Below are positions 11,546 to 23,324 of a DNA stretch of 64,000 nt, one piece after another; the stretch's first letter is position 1, and each line of letters starts with the position of its first letter. Source of the DNA: Vanessa cardui (Eukaryota; Arthropoda; Insecta; Lepidoptera; Nymphalidae); the NCBI RefSeq assembly GCF_905220365.1, contig NC_061126.1, positions 13,826,001 through 13,890,000 of the forward strand, given 5' to 3'. The position numbers and the translations under genes are program-made. The notes beneath the pieces are model-generated. The model saw only the letters and a list, made by a program, of their open reading frames with translations, was not told the DNA's origin and did not search any database.

Positions 11546-12787
11546 TAAATGTATTGAGATGTAACTCAGTCTAATTTTTGTTTATTCTAAAAATAAACTT
11601 CGTTTAAATAATCTTGCACATTTGTTTCAGCAGTGGTATGAGTTCTCGAATAAAGTTTGTTTTGATTAAATTTTGTTACGATATAACAACTACTGTTACG
11701 ATTAATTTTATGAATGAAATATGTTGATTTAAAACGGTATATTTATTTTAAGACGACGTTTTATTTGGATAATTTGACCAATTAGCTACTTGGGGTTGGG
11801 ACATCAAATCCTGAACAATCTAGAAGTTAATGGCTATTATAAATATAGTGAAGTTTTTACATTTCAAATTTAATTCGAGTAAGACCATACATATGGGATA
11901 AATGAAGTCAAATTAAATTCGATTATTCAATATAGGACCTCATTTGACTCACTTACATGTTGATTACCAAATTAAACACGATCACCGTTTTGAAAAAAGA
12001 AAACCCTACCCTAATAAGAACCGCTAAGAACAACAAAAAACTCAGTGAGTTTTTTTGTTTCTTATACAAGTATCACAAACTCATTGCAACTTTACATATT
12101 CGCTTTACCTATTAATACATGTAAACAAAGCAAAGCAAAGCAAATGAGGCGTATTACTTGATTCCAGATTATGTAGATGACGAAAAAGGGTGGAGTTGAA
12201 TTCTACTGAATTGACATGCCTTTGTTATTCAATGCTCGCAAAAAGTAACTGCGGAGGTATTTGTCGTTCTTTTTAGATATATTATACATTTTAAATCCAA
12301 ATTTTAAATTTTATTTAATTATTTAAAAGTAAAATTTAGAATATCCAAAGTCAAGAGCTAAGGGTGTTGATACATGAAGTATATTTAGTTTTTATTACTA
12401 TGGTTAGTTATAAAAACTATTTTGTCCCATTAAAAAAATATAATAATTCATAACAGACTTCCGACTACTCAATTTGTACTTAAAATAGCGTCGAGTCACG
12501 CAACATTAGATGAGAAGTGCACTTAAAACTTAGTTACGAGTTCGAGGCTCGGTTAAAGCGATCGAATAATGAGGGCCCGTGGTCAAACTTCCTGTACCGA
12601 CAATAAAAGCAAAACTTCCCAGTCTTGATAAATTGGGATAATTTGAGCATGTTAAGTATAATTCGCTAGAGAAAGATCAACTTGATTGATTTGTTCGAAA
12701 TTATTGTGCGAAACAAAAGAAGCCCATTTTATGGGATTTCTTTTTAGGTTAGAAATATTGGCTGATAAATTAAACATCGTTTACAAC
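11546..12787. other. intergenic; short CAAAG microsatellite
   Basis: No gene. A pentanucleotide run (CAAAG about four units) lies at 12124-12146. Elsewhere AT-rich. Confidence 0.45.
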
Positions 12788-12888
12788 TAATGGCCCAGTG
12801 GTTAGAACACATGCATCTTAACCGTTGATTGAGGGTTCAAACCCAGGCAAGCACCGCTGAATATTCATGTGCTTAATTTGTAAATATA
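12788..12888 (+). mobile_element. SINE-A head fragment
   Basis: Only the promoter-bearing head survives: A box TGGCCCAGTGG, AACCGTTGATTGAGGGTTCAAACC (A-to-B interval and B box), then GGCAAGCACC and TGTGCTTAATTTGT. It ends abruptly, just upstream of the family D copy at 12900. Confidence 0.8.
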
Positions 12889-12899
12889 ATAATAAAATT

Positions 12900-13145
12900 T
12901 GACTGTGTGTATGTTATATCAAAATAAGCACTTTTCACACACTGAATGTATGTACATGATACATATACCAAAATAACATTTTATTTCAATTATGATATGA
13001 TCTGTTTGTTCCAGCTAATATCTGGAACGGCTGGACTGATTTTGACAAACTTTCACTGGCAGATAGCTGATGTAATAAGGAGTAACTTAGGGTACAAAAT
13101 ATATTTTCAAATCCGCACTAAGTCGCGGGCATAGCTAGTATACAT
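12900..13145 (+). mobile_element. family D repeat (Helitron-like 3' end)
   Basis: Second plus-strand copy: GTTTGTTCCAGCTAATATCT, GGAACGGCTGGACTGATTTT, ACTTTCACTGGCAGATAGCT and terminus CGCGGGCATAGCTAGTATA. A 62-codon frame through it is incidental. Confidence 0.6.
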
Positions 13146-14159
13146 ATAATAAATTCAATTCTGTGAGTTCGCCAGATCAATGTTACAGGGGTTAAGTGGC
13201 GACAGGAATTGGTTTCTGATTTATAGGGATGTACTTAAAGTGACATTTTGCCGCACTAATATCACAAGCTAAGGGTAGAAAGAGATGGCAAATTAGTTAA
13301 GACGAGTGACAGGCGGCATTGTGTTTTGATTGCCACTATTTGAAGAACGAAGTTCGTTTCTACGTACACAATAGGTTTATTAATTACTGTTTTGTGTTGT
13401 TTTCTTTATACACAATTTTATTGGATAGTTTGCGAGTGTTTGTTGTGTGACTTTTGAAAATGTGATTTATTGATGGAGAAAAGTAACCTAAATCTTATAT
13501 ATTGACAATATTTCAACTATTTGGGGGACTCATAAAATATTTGTATATATGCTGGTGATACTGTCGTTTTGAACGACTTCAGTCACGGCACACAATCTCT
13601 TGAGGGACCAATCAACTACGCAGAACATATCGTATAGTCAATAGAAGTACGCGTAAACACAATTGCCAATTTTTTATAATATCGGTAGATTGACGATTTA
13701 TGATCGATAACAGAACAAACAAAACAGTAGTATATTTAAATTAATCTTCAAAGCTTTATAAAGCGATTGATCTGCAATAACCCAATGCTCTGTATAAGTA
13801 TTCTTAGTGAACAAGTTTTGAGTTATAATCGGTGTATAGTTATAAGTCAAATTTGGTAAAATTGTCTATATTTGAATCTCATTTTTCTTGATTACTTGAT
13901 ATTGGCAATACGCCAAAGACTATATTATGGAATATTCTGCAAGACTCAGCAATAATGGTTAATAAATAGTGAATAAACAGTTAAATAAGACTCAATAACC
14001 CATAATTATACAATATAGTCGAAAATTTATTCAGAGTACTAGAGAGCTTGTTTTTTTGGCATACTTGGCCATTAACACCCCTGCCCTCCATTGACTTACC
14101 TACCTGGCATCAACAACAACACATTAGTTATTCAAACGATACCCGCCTGTTTATTGGTT
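13146..14159. other. no gene seen
   Basis: AT-rich DNA. The stretch near 13595-13625 (TGAGGGACCAATCAACTACG) resembles 23130-23155 (GAGAGACCAGTCAACTACAC), so a low-copy old repeat may run through here. Confidence 0.35.
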
Positions 14160-14312
14160 ATTACTGTGTTTTGGTTTGAGGAGGAGGAAGCTGGTGTAAT
14201 TACGGGCAGAAACCCTAAAGTTATCTGCGCATTGGCGATGTAAGGAATATTTTGTTATCTGTATATTTTTTGTGGGGATCAGTGACTACTTACCGCACGA
14301 GTAGTCGAATCG
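14160..14312 (+). mobile_element. SINE-G fragment
   Basis: Plus-strand partial copy: GTTTTGGTTTGAGG, GTGTAATTACGGGCAG, GCGCATTGGCGATGTAAGGA and GTGACTACTTACC. It stops short of the usual A-rich end. Confidence 0.6.
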
Positions 14313-14463
14313 AAAATTAAATAGAAAATAAAATAAAATTTGATTTCAGATTTTTTTTAAATATTTATTTATTTTATTTAAATATTTATTTATTTAAAAC
14401 ACAATTTATATGTTATAAAAGCTTGTCGCGACATTTAAGTACTCGTATTTACTTTCTTAGTTT

Positions 14464-14664
14464 TATTTTTAATAAGTCAAGGTGAGGCCGTGCCGAGGAC
14501 TGAGTGGCATCAGGGTGTAACATGATGTCGTGAACATACCACCTCGGGGCACCGGGGCGAACCCTGTGTTGTAGTCTCTTACTCTTCTACACGAAGCTCT
14601 GGAAGGGTCGACGGATATTTCTTCGATATGCGTGGGAACGATATGGGACATCTCGCGACAAGCA
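14464..14664 (-). other. GC-rich, retroposon-like fragment
   Basis: A 200-bp GC-rich island in AT-rich DNA. On the minus strand a 60-codon frame (14469-14651) runs into a stop, followed at once by a short A-rich run (TATTAAAAATAAAA) like a retroposon 3' end. I recognise no domain. The sharp composition change and terminal A-run suggest a 5'-truncated retroelement rather than a host exon. Confidence 0.3.
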
Positions 14665-15589
14665 TTTATAACATAAACATTGTGTCAAATGTGTTAAATT
14701 TGAAATGACGTTATAAATTAACAATAAAAGTTTTAGTGTAAAAGTTTATTTTTTCTTTTTAGCGCATTTAAATAAAAGCTTGTTTTTAAAAAGGTTTTTT
14801 TACCTAAATATTATTTTATTCTTTTTAGTTTTCACCTGGTAAGTTCCTAAGACTGTTCATCTCATTCAACGCATCATTATTGTAAGGTCATTTGCCAGTT
14901 AATTTTGAGCAGTCCATATATTATAGGCACGAATAAAAGAAAATGATCCGCCATTTTGAGTGTTCCACCATGGTGGATTTGGAATAACGTCATACAGTTA
15001 ACCATGCATTGCCATGCATGACTGCATACAAAATTTCAACTTTGAGGAGAAGGTTTGGAACATATTTCGACACGCTGTTCATATTCGTTCAACTAGAAAA
15101 TCGAAAATTATTAGTTGTGCTACTTTTGTTTCTAATGTGCGAAATATTTACGCTCGCTGAGTCTGTCTCTGTTCCTCTCGTTTTATGTAAAGTAAAAGTG
15201 ATAAGGAAAATCGATGTGTAGATTTGCTCACCCAGCCGTTGTTTTTTATTCTCGCGAACGCTATCTGATCTTTATACGTTAGCAGAGGAGAGACATAAAG
15301 AATAATATTTACAGCTTATATTTTTTTCGTCTGCAGAATTTTTCTTGGTCAAAATATAAATATTGTTATTTAAGATTTTGAATTAACATGGCTATTTTTA
15401 TTACTAAAGTTATTATTTTCGAATATTTACCTAGACTTTCGGAGGTCTCGTGAACAAGACATTCGTTGATAATTTCAAAATATCGAGCTCCAACAATAAA
15501 AATAAAAAAAAACATGGTAAATATCCCGAAATTAATAACTTTAGTAATATTATAATGTTGTCTTACATTTTCGCGATTATTACACATTG
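14665..15589. other. intergenic with a 40-bp SINE-A scrap
   Basis: At 15040-15080, TTTGAGGAGAAGGTTTGGAAC and ACACGCTGTTCAT match the minus-strand SINE-A 3' region. The rest is AT-rich; the 70- and 73-codon frames here have no motif. Confidence 0.45.
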
Positions 15590-15700
15590 AAATAAAACTA
15601 GTTATAACGGATTTGAATCGCGTATATTAATTATTTTTCATCCCGACTTTTCGAGCACTTACAGCGTTCGTGGTCACGGGTAGACTGAGGTGACATTTGT
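15590..15700 (+). repeat. family K repeat
   Basis: Second copy of the 11.4 kb repeat with the same order: AAAACTAGTTATAACGGATT, GAATCGCGTATATTAATTAT, CATCCCGACTTTTCGAGCAC, GCGTTCGTGGTCACGGGTAGA. Confidence 0.6.
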
Positions 15701-16104
15701 CTATTTGAAGTACAAATAAATATTATTTAAAACTACCGCCGACGATTTCTTATTATTTACAAAGAAACAGACATATTTGTGATTTTCTAACCCTTTCAAT
15801 GATGCAAATGAATTACTAGTGTAATTGTATTTCGAGTTTGTGAAAAAAAAAGTTAATGATAAATATTTCACGAAGTAGTCGACGACTAAAAAATATGTCG
15901 CAATATTTTATTTACTTTTTTACGTGTATCGAACAAAATATAACCAGGTGTCGAATGACGCCGCTTTAGCGCGGTTGTTCAATTATGCAGGTATTTGTGA
16001 AATATTTGCTAGAATATTTCTATAAAGGCACGTACATAATGAACACATCGCTTAGAATTATTATTACTTACTTTATTCAATACTGTAAGTATATTACATT
16101 ATTA
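15701..16104. other. no gene seen
   Basis: AT-rich; the 96-codon plus frame at 15985-16275 is mostly read-through of the repeat that follows. Confidence 0.4.
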
Positions 16105-16272
16105 CTAGTAGTCGCTCGTGTTTTATGGTGTTGGTTTTCATGTGTCAGGCATAAAAATGGACCATATTCTTTCTTGGAGTTCAAGTTTGCTTCATACCAA
16201 ATTTTGTTTGGGCGTGAAAGAGCCACAGACAGACAAACAGACAGATTTACTTTCACATTTATAACATGTAAA
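16105..16272 (-). mobile_element. family H repeat (Helitron-like)
   Basis: Minus-strand copy: CTAGTAGTCGCTCGTG at the left (3') end, then CTTGGAGTTCAAGTTTGCTTC, ATACCAAATTTTG, an AGACAGACAAACAGACAGA run and ACTTTCACATTTATAACA at the 5' end. Other copies at 34.1, 36.8, 48.5, 49.2 and 58.3 kb. The CTAG end plus lack of coding suggests a non-autonomous Helitron, not proven. Confidence 0.55.
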
Positions 16273-16599
16273 TAGAATAAAGTTAAATTTTGATTTGGGA
16301 TGTATATTTTCAATCGAAATTGCTTAGAAATTCACTATCATAACTATTATAAATATTTTCTAAACATTTGATGCAGTCAGCTGAGAAAATTCAGTTACAA
16401 GAATTGTTACAAGTTTACAAGTGTCTTAGTTGAACTACATTGGAGCATTGTGGTATTATAGCATTATGATGGTGGTCTGAGTAAGCTACAAACGATCTCC
16501 TTCAAATTAGAGAAAGTTTCTCAACGATCGTGATAGAACTCTATCGCGTGCTTCCTGACCGCTTTTAGTTTCAACAATAATCAATATAATTTAAAATCC

Positions 16600-16797
16600 T
16601 TAGTTCTATGGGCGTCAATTATATTCAGATTAAAATATTTAAGAAAATAAAACAATTGAAAATAAAGCATGCACTAAACATTGACTAATCGATTGATTAC
16701 TAAGATTGATTTAAATATCGAATAGAATAAATTAGCAAAAAAAAAATACAGACGAATCGATAACCTCCTCCTTTTTGAAGTCGGTTGAAAAAGCGTG
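16600..16797 (-). mobile_element. family I repeat end
   Basis: The right end GATAACCTCCTCCTTTTTGAAG followed by GTCGGTT is the inverted form of the terminus seen at 59790. The left part is AT-rich and uncertain. Confidence 0.45.
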
Positions 16798-16924
16798 ATT
16801 TAAATACAATCCAACAATAAGCAAAGATATTATTTTACGCTGATATACATAATGTTATCTAGAGAAGGCTAGAAATTACGCACTAAAAATTGATTTATCG
16901 ATTGGTATAATATAAACATTGAAT

Positions 16925-17145
16925 CTTGGTGGTAGGGCTTTGTGAAAGCCCGCCTAGGTAGATACTAACCACTTATCTAACTACAGGCACAAGGGACAAA
17001 GCATCTTAGTTCCCAAGGTTAGTGGCGCATTGACGATGTAAGGAATTATTAATATTTCTTACAGCGTCATTGTCTATGGGTGATGGTGACTTACCATCAG
17101 GTGGCCCATATGCTCGACCGCCAATCTATTTCATAAAAAAAATGA
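16925..17145 (+). mobile_element. SINE-G copy
   Basis: Plus-strand copy with a complete 3' end: GGTGGTAGGGCTTTGTGAAAG, ACTACAGGCACAAGGGACAA, TTAGTTCCCAAGGTTAGTGG, CGCATTGACGATGTAAGGAA, CTTACCATCAGGTGGCCCAT, CCGCCAATCTATTTCATAAA and an A-rich tail. Internally shorter than the 32.6 kb copy. Confidence 0.75.
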
Positions 17146-17914
17146 AATCAATATAAAATATAAATTGAGTCGATAATCGTGAAATTTATTTCATGTAACA
17201 GTTTGAAGAGAACCTAACCCTCCGGCAGCTGTGATCGTTATATTGAAAATGACGTAGCAGAATGTAGATAGCTTACATGTTTTTATCCGTTGGAATATGT
17301 TTTTAATTTTCATATTTCGTTCGCGATATTTTTTTGTTTTAACACGACTAACCAAATAAGGTAATGTTTTCACGGTTCGTTATGAATGCGTTTTATTTTA
17401 AATTTTTGGACAGATTTGCATGTCTATGTTATCGTTGAAATTCTTACATCATTCCATGTGAAATTGGCTAAAAATTAATTAATACATTCAGTGCATTCTT
17501 TTTTCAAATTTAAACGAATTCTTCTTTCCTAGATTACGTCGTCAAAAATGGAAAGAAAAACATTATGAGACATTATGGTGTACCTCGTATGCCGTGACTG
17601 GCGCTTGATACTCTCTTGAGTCATGTATCTCGTAGATACTTCATTCGTATGTACTTCCATAAGGATATATACTTTTTATGTACTTGAGTGCTACTGCTAC
17701 ATATAGGTGCGTTATATGTACTAACTAATTAACATTTTGGTGGCACAAACCAGGATTTAAATCGAAGACCTCAGGTTTCCAGCCTTTTAAAACACAGTAA
17801 CTATTAGACAAATTAAAGGGTATGTATGTCAATTATACACGTGAAATTGAATAAATAATAAGTATCTGCAATCTTTAAAATTATAAATTATGTTGTCTTC
17901 TATTCAGTGTGTCA
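17146..17914. other. intergenic; possible tRNA-SINE trace
   Basis: At 17745-17825 a GGATTTAAATCGAAGACCTC then CAGTAACTATTAGACAAAT stretch has the layout of a decayed tRNA-derived head on the minus strand. Nothing else is supported. Confidence 0.35.
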
Positions 17915-18040
17915 TTTTGTGGGGATTGTTGACATATTCACTTAGTCTGCGCCGTCGGTTGTACGCGAGTGACGACGACGTTGACTGATCGCCCCAGTCG
18001 ACTGCCAGGGGAAATTATTTAAATCGCTTTACAACACTGA
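17915..18040 (+). repeat. family M repeat
   Basis: Shares with 20070-20200, in the same orientation: CTGATCGCCCCAGTCGACTG / ATGATCACCCCACTCGACTG, AAATCGCTTTACAAC / AGATCGCTTAACAAC. Identity is moderate; the class is unknown. Confidence 0.45.
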
Positions 18041-19466
18041 ATATTAGGTTTGCTCTGTCCCAACAAACGGCTTGAAAGTATTATTATTTAAGTGACAGAT
18101 GTTCACGGATTTTATTAAAAAGTAGTAAAATGAATTTTCTTCTTTCAATTCCGTACCTACTTAAATGTTTTACTTTAAGTACTAGACTCAAAATCAGCCC
18201 AACCACCCCTAGACATTGTAAAAAATATCTCCTCTTAATCGAAATATTGCACGAAATAGATAAAGCTACTAATTCTAAACATTCATAACAGAAAAAAAAA
18301 ATTGTTTTAATGTCCCTAGCTTATAAATCCTCGTCCGGGCTAATGATTCCTAATCTATCTCTCGTTTGTTATAATCTGGGTAGTCATATAACACCCCTTG
18401 ATGGTAAGTAGTAGTAGAGTCCAAAAATGTTGCGAATATGGCCGGTAAGTCATCAAGAATAAACATGAGTAGCCCTCTCCATTTAAAAATGAAGACTTAG
18501 GTCGTATTAAGCTCATTTCATTGTGTAGGAAGGCAATTCAGGTGAGTTGAGCTGTCAGGCCGTATGTCGGGCTTTTGGAAAAAATATTTCTGTGCTAGAG
18601 ACTATCGGAAGCCTTGGAACTAATGAGGTTTACAGAAGAAGTGTGCTTCGTTTGCTAGAAGATCACCATTTGACGGTTTTGGTCGAAATCCGATAAAAGC
18701 CGGTACGGTTTCCAGTTGCTTTTTTAAGCTCTGCCCCATTCCACCTTATAAAGAACTGAGGTGTCCGAAAAAAATATATTCTTCATATGTGGTAGAACAT
18801 CATTTGACTCGTGCATGTTTACTGACGATATTTACTTTCTTCACGGCCGAAAACGAGATAAAATGTAAAATATAAATTAGGCCCATGAAAGCTCAGCCCA
18901 TTCTGCGGTTGAACCCTTTGAAAGAATACATTTGAAAAACTTTATAACAGCAAATATTATATTTTAGATTTTTCTATTCTGTATTTAAAAAAAGAGAATA
19001 AAATAAGAAAAAAATTAAGAAAAAAATCTACCGGGTTTATTTACTAAGATTATAATTTAATAACATTCATAAAATTAAGGTTCTATATAGAAATATCTTT
19101 TTATAACGCACTATGGAACATTTAGTAATACTTCACATAGCATCCTAAATACTATGAATTTCGACGTAAACCCGCTATAAATGACCTTCACGCACGCAAG
19201 ACGAGTCTAATGTTTTTATCATATCTACTTCCAAAGAAAAGCAAATTGCAAAAGCAATGCTCATTGTAATGTGTAACTTATTTTCACACAATATTTATCT
19301 AACTTTTACATACAAAGATGCGCAAGTAAAAAAATCTTATAGCTTTTTATTTAAAAAATTACATTAAATCAAAAAAAGTCACCCATCGCGATAAATAAAC
19401 TATTAAATACCGCTGATCCTACATCAAAATCGTAAAAAACCTCTTTATTTTTTACGGCTGGCTAAA
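18041..19466. other. no gene seen
   Basis: Mixed composition with a slightly GC-richer part at 18480-18740, but no open frame or recognised repeat. Just before 19467, GTAAAAAACCTCTTTATTTTTTAC (19431-19454) forms a small imperfect hairpin. Confidence 0.35.
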
Positions 19467-19760
19467 ATGGTAGACGAACAAAATGTTTTGACGGTGAGTT
19501 ACTTTTATGGGGGCAAATTGACTGAGGAGTCAATACCCCTAAAAGATATCTGCGATTTCTCACACGATATGCTGATGCGGAGTCCCATTTATGACATTTT
19601 GCGTTCTTTATGTATGAGCTCATTCAGCTTTCGGAATTCATCAATACAAAATTATTTCTATTTAATATTTGAAAGAAAATGTTCTACGTTTACACACACA
19701 GACTTGTGTCAGGGATTTATAAACGCATTCAAAACGTTTCATTATACAAAATTAAATTAA
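19467..19760 (+). CDS. hypothetical ORF or first exon
   Basis: I do not recognise this protein. The frame is 97 codons and starts in a good insect context (CTAAAATGG). The first ~55 residues have a balanced composition (MVDEQNVLTVSYFYGG..., then KLTEESIPLKDICDFSHD), unlike the low-complexity K/N/I/Y-rich frames around it; the last third looks like ordinary AT-rich translation. A strong splice-donor match (ACG|GTGAGT) lies after codon 9, so this could also be a short first coding exon. No signal peptide, transmembrane segment or known motif. No recognised repeat overlaps it. It may still be chance. Confidence 0.22.
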   Translation: MVDEQNVLTVSYFYGGKLTEESIPLKDICDFSHDMLMRSPIYDILRSLCMSSFSFRNSSIQNYFYLIFERKCSTFTHTDLCQGFINAFKTFHYTKLN

Positions 19761-20069
19761 AGTACTATTAGCGTTAGTTGTGAATATAGATCTAAATAAG
19801 AAGATCCTATAATCGACTAGAAGTTACTCTTTTCTATAATAGTTACAATAGATAGGTATGTTAGTTAAGATATTATTTATTATGCTTGATAATAAATTAA
19901 TATTAACACTTTAATGAATAATAAAAAAATATTAATTAATGTTTCTCTACCATTGGATTTAAATTAATTAATTAATAAAACAAAAGTATATATATTTTAA
20001 GAGCTTATCTTCATAATCAAATATAATCAACTTTATTCGTAATTCCCAAATCGCTATCTCGCGTCATTT
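19761..20069. other. no gene seen
   Basis: Very AT-rich; no polyadenylation signal or splice pair can be tied convincingly to the ORF upstream. Confidence 0.35.
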
Positions 20070-20200
20070 TGTTTGCTAAGTGAAAACAAAATGTTGATAC
20101 ATTTTCTTATTTTGAACTTCGCATTGACAGTGAATGATCACCCCACTCGACTGTCAGCGGATTTAATTCAGATCGCTTAACAACTTGGAAATATTTGCCT
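20070..20200 (+). repeat. family M repeat
   Basis: Second copy of the repeat at 17915-18040, keeping the CACCCCACTCGACTGTCAGC block and the GATCGCTTAACAAC block. Confidence 0.45.
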
Positions 20201-21164
20201 TATTGAATAAATCGTTTTTGTATATTTGTTTTTTGTTAATCGAGTGTTACGAATAACGAACTGTTATAATCGTTCCTACAGGTATTCACGTCACATATAT
20301 CCAAGTGAAACATACCCAGCGTTTTTTATTAAGTGGCGTTTGAATCATGCTGTGTTAGCTATTCATCCTTAACCTGTATTTGTAATCAAACCGATAAAGC
20401 ATTATTTAGTTATTTGTATATTACACAATTTATATCACATCGTATGTGAGAACTAGCCAAGTCAATCTTAAGCTACAAAATATTCTCCTAAGTTATTAAA
20501 ATTATACTTTATGTTGTTATAAATAAATTTCAGTTCTGACCATTGAACTTGTCAGTTGGATCACACTTCTTTTATCGTTAAAGTCAACAACCAAGGCCGA
20601 TATCATAATATTGAACTTGGCTCTCATTTCACATTTATGTTTATGATTGTCTTTGTATGTTAGGCCATTTATATTAGGTTATTGTTGGTTTTGAACAAAC
20701 AAATTTTTTTAATTTATTTGTTCGTTACCACAGTTTACATAGCATATTTAAGGTTGGGTCTCTCTAGTGAGCATGTTTTATACTCGTGTCAGAGGGACCC
20801 AAAACAACTTAATGTTTAAGATATCTTTAACAATTATTGTAAGGTTTTTGTTTTTTTAGAGCTTCGCTGATCTGAAATTCGATTGTACTTTTACTGAACG
20901 CCAAGTGAAGACTTTCTTATTCGAACAACTTCCGTTAGTGGAACACAAACTTTGCGTAAACTTTTTTCTCCAGTTAACTCAAGCTCTGAATGCTCGAGGC
21001 AGTTTCCTCTACATTTATTTATTTATACTCTGTAAGAGTTATTTACGTTTGCTATCGATCTTGACTGTATTTACATAACGTAGGAAAAAACTATCACTTG
21101 TAATCTGTTACAATATATTTTTATAAAATTTTCAATTAAGTAATTTGATTCGATTTTTTTAAAT
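20201..21164. other. no gene seen
   Basis: Unique-looking DNA. Around 20745-20810 the GGGTCTCTCTAGTG and CAGAGGGACCC pieces are mildly GC-richer. Nothing is annotated. Confidence 0.4.
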
Positions 21165-21332
21165 TATGACTGTGTTTTTAAATGTTGAAAAGTAACTACT
21201 GAGTTTCTTGCGGTTTCTTCTTGGTAGAATCTTCTTTCCGAACCTTCACTTAATATATGTAGTTGTTAAATGACGATTCAAAAGTACCAGCAAAAGCTTA
21301 CTTCAATAAAGTATATTTTGATTATGACTATT
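21165..21332 (+). mobile_element. LINE-C 3' tail
   Basis: 5'-truncated copy of the 3' UTR of the LINE at 38.7 kb: AAATGTTGAAAAGTAACTAC, TGAGTTTCTTGCGG, TTCTTGGTAGAATCT, AAATGACGATTCAAAAGTAC and CAATAAAGTATATTTTGATT. It ends at the expected 3' terminus. Confidence 0.8.
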
Positions 21333-21664
21333 TTACATAATTGTGGGAGTGTTTTTAATTATGTATATAGGTTAATCAAAAATGTATTTCAATATGTAAA
21401 TCATCATTACCAAATGAAATACTACACATAATAAATTATTTACGACAAGTACGACGATGTACGGAGTGTACCTTTTTATACGCGTGAATGAATATATCCG
21501 AAGCTACTAGCAATAGAAATTCTAATAAGAAATGTTTTAGGGACATTTTTTATGAAAATAATGAAATAAAAATATATTTTCCAGGCCGTCAAATTGATTC
21601 AAAGGTCCATTTTTATTATAATTACTGACAATATATTTTTTTTACTTTCATGAGTAGTACTTAA
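21333..21664. other. no gene seen
   Basis: AT-rich, nothing supported. Confidence 0.4.
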
Positions 21665-21902
21665 ATAAATATGAGACAACATCACATACATTACTCTGAT
21701 CCCAATGTAATTAGCTAAAGCAGTTTTAGTATTGGAAAATCAGAAGTAATGATGGTATCACTAACACCCATACTCAAGACGACATAGAAAACTCATGATC
21801 ATTAATCTACAACGACTTGGCCGGGAATCGAACCCGGGACCTCGGAGTGGCGTACTCATGAAAACCGGTGTACACACCTCTCGTTAACGGAGGTCGTCAA
21901 GT
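21665..21902 (-). mobile_element. SINE-B copy
   Basis: Near full-length minus-strand copy: GAGACAACATCACATACATT, CTCAAGACGACATAGAAAAC, CGACTTGGCCGGGAATCGAA, CCCGGGACCTCGGAGTGGCG (B-box side) and CTCTCGTTAACGGAGGTCGTC (A-box side). Confidence 0.9.
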
Positions 21903-22339
21903 AACATAATAATTATGTAAATTGTTACATTATTCGATGATATTACATGTAAACTAGACATAGCTTGTGTCTTAGACATTGGTGTATTTCTTTGTAACTA
22001 ATTAAGTATACACTGAGTATTAAAAGCCTACACACACTACATTAGATCGTCATCATCAAATTTATTCTGCACACGTATTCACTTATAATTTGATGGATGA
22101 GATACGATTTTACCGCCAAGACTTGTTATTGACATTTGATCGAAGAGTTTTTTGTCAATTTATAAAATATTATTGGACCATTAGAAACCATGAAAATGCA
22201 TATGCCATATGCATAGTACAACAATGTTCAATTATTCAAAAATGAATTAATATAATTATAATATTCTGAAGAGAAGCCCGGACGTTTGTATGTCTGGTTC
22301 TTACGTCACGAATACTTCTCGAATCTCAGGAACTACCTC
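21903..22339. other. no gene seen
   Basis: AT-rich; nothing supported. Confidence 0.4.
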
Positions 22340-22432
22340 ACTCATCCTCCCAATTGGAATACAACAATACAAAGTGGGTAACCTACCCAGACAGGATTGC
22401 ACTGCCCTATCACAAAGTAAAATAGTTTAGAA
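22340..22432 (-). mobile_element. SINE-G 5' fragment
   Basis: Has the 5' part of the family only: CTCACTCATCCTCC, GAATACAACAATACAAAGTG, ACCCAGACAGGATTGCAC and CCCTATCACAAAG. Confidence 0.6.
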
Positions 22433-23324
22433 AGATTACTAAAATGTCTTTTTTTTTTAATCTATTTTTATATTTTATTAATTTTGTGTTACTTTTTTTT
22501 TCGTTTTTGTTTGTTGTATGCAATAAGGTATAATTCATTCATTCATAAAATAATTATGACATAAAATATTGGATTTGCTCTATTAAAATATGATTTTTCT
22601 GTCGTGTTGGTAGCAAACGCTTAATAATATAAATTACTTTCCCAGTAAGAACACAAATGATTCAAGTAGCTGGGAGTGATGTGTCAACCCTCGCCGGCAG
22701 AGCAATTTGTCGGGGTCACGATTTGTGGTCGCTGCTTTTCGCTTCGTAATCAATGACTACTCTAACTCCGAAATGGACCCCTAAATTTTTTTACTGTTTA
22801 TTGTAATCTATATTAATATATTAATACTGTAATCTTGTACTTTCTATGAATGTACCATTTACTTATGAGACTGACGGAGAAATTTATAAAAATATATTTT
22901 TTTTTTTTTTTATTTATTAAATTAATTAAACCGGCTTCAATTATTTCTTATTTTATTTAAATGTGTTCAAACTCTAAGATTCCTTACCCTTAATAACAGA
23001 ATATATATTATTTAAATATATAATAATAATATTTAAATTTGGAATTATTTTAAAAACAGAAGCATGCTTTTAAATAATTAATGTATGTCCTACTTTGATT
23101 GTAACCTGACCGATTTTTGTCACAGTCTCTAGAGAGACCAGTCAACTACACCGGATATTATAACTATTATAGTGCACTCAGATATATAACTATTATAGTG
23201 TTATATTGCAGCCTCTATTTCCTCACACTCATAATCTGATGGGACGGGATCCACCACCAGTGTACATACTACCTTCTTCTACACTTACTTACGGATATTT
23301 TTTTCGATAGTAAATGTAAATTGT
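22433..23324. other. intergenic; small direct repeat
   Basis: Poly-T tracts near 22449 and 22897. At 23160-23205 the unit ATAACTATTATAGTG occurs twice about 28 bp apart. A short block near 23130 resembles 13600. No gene. Confidence 0.4.

Noticed and set aside
15985..16313. Opposed 96- and 78-codon frames
   Set aside because: Both cross the family H repeat and mirror one another.
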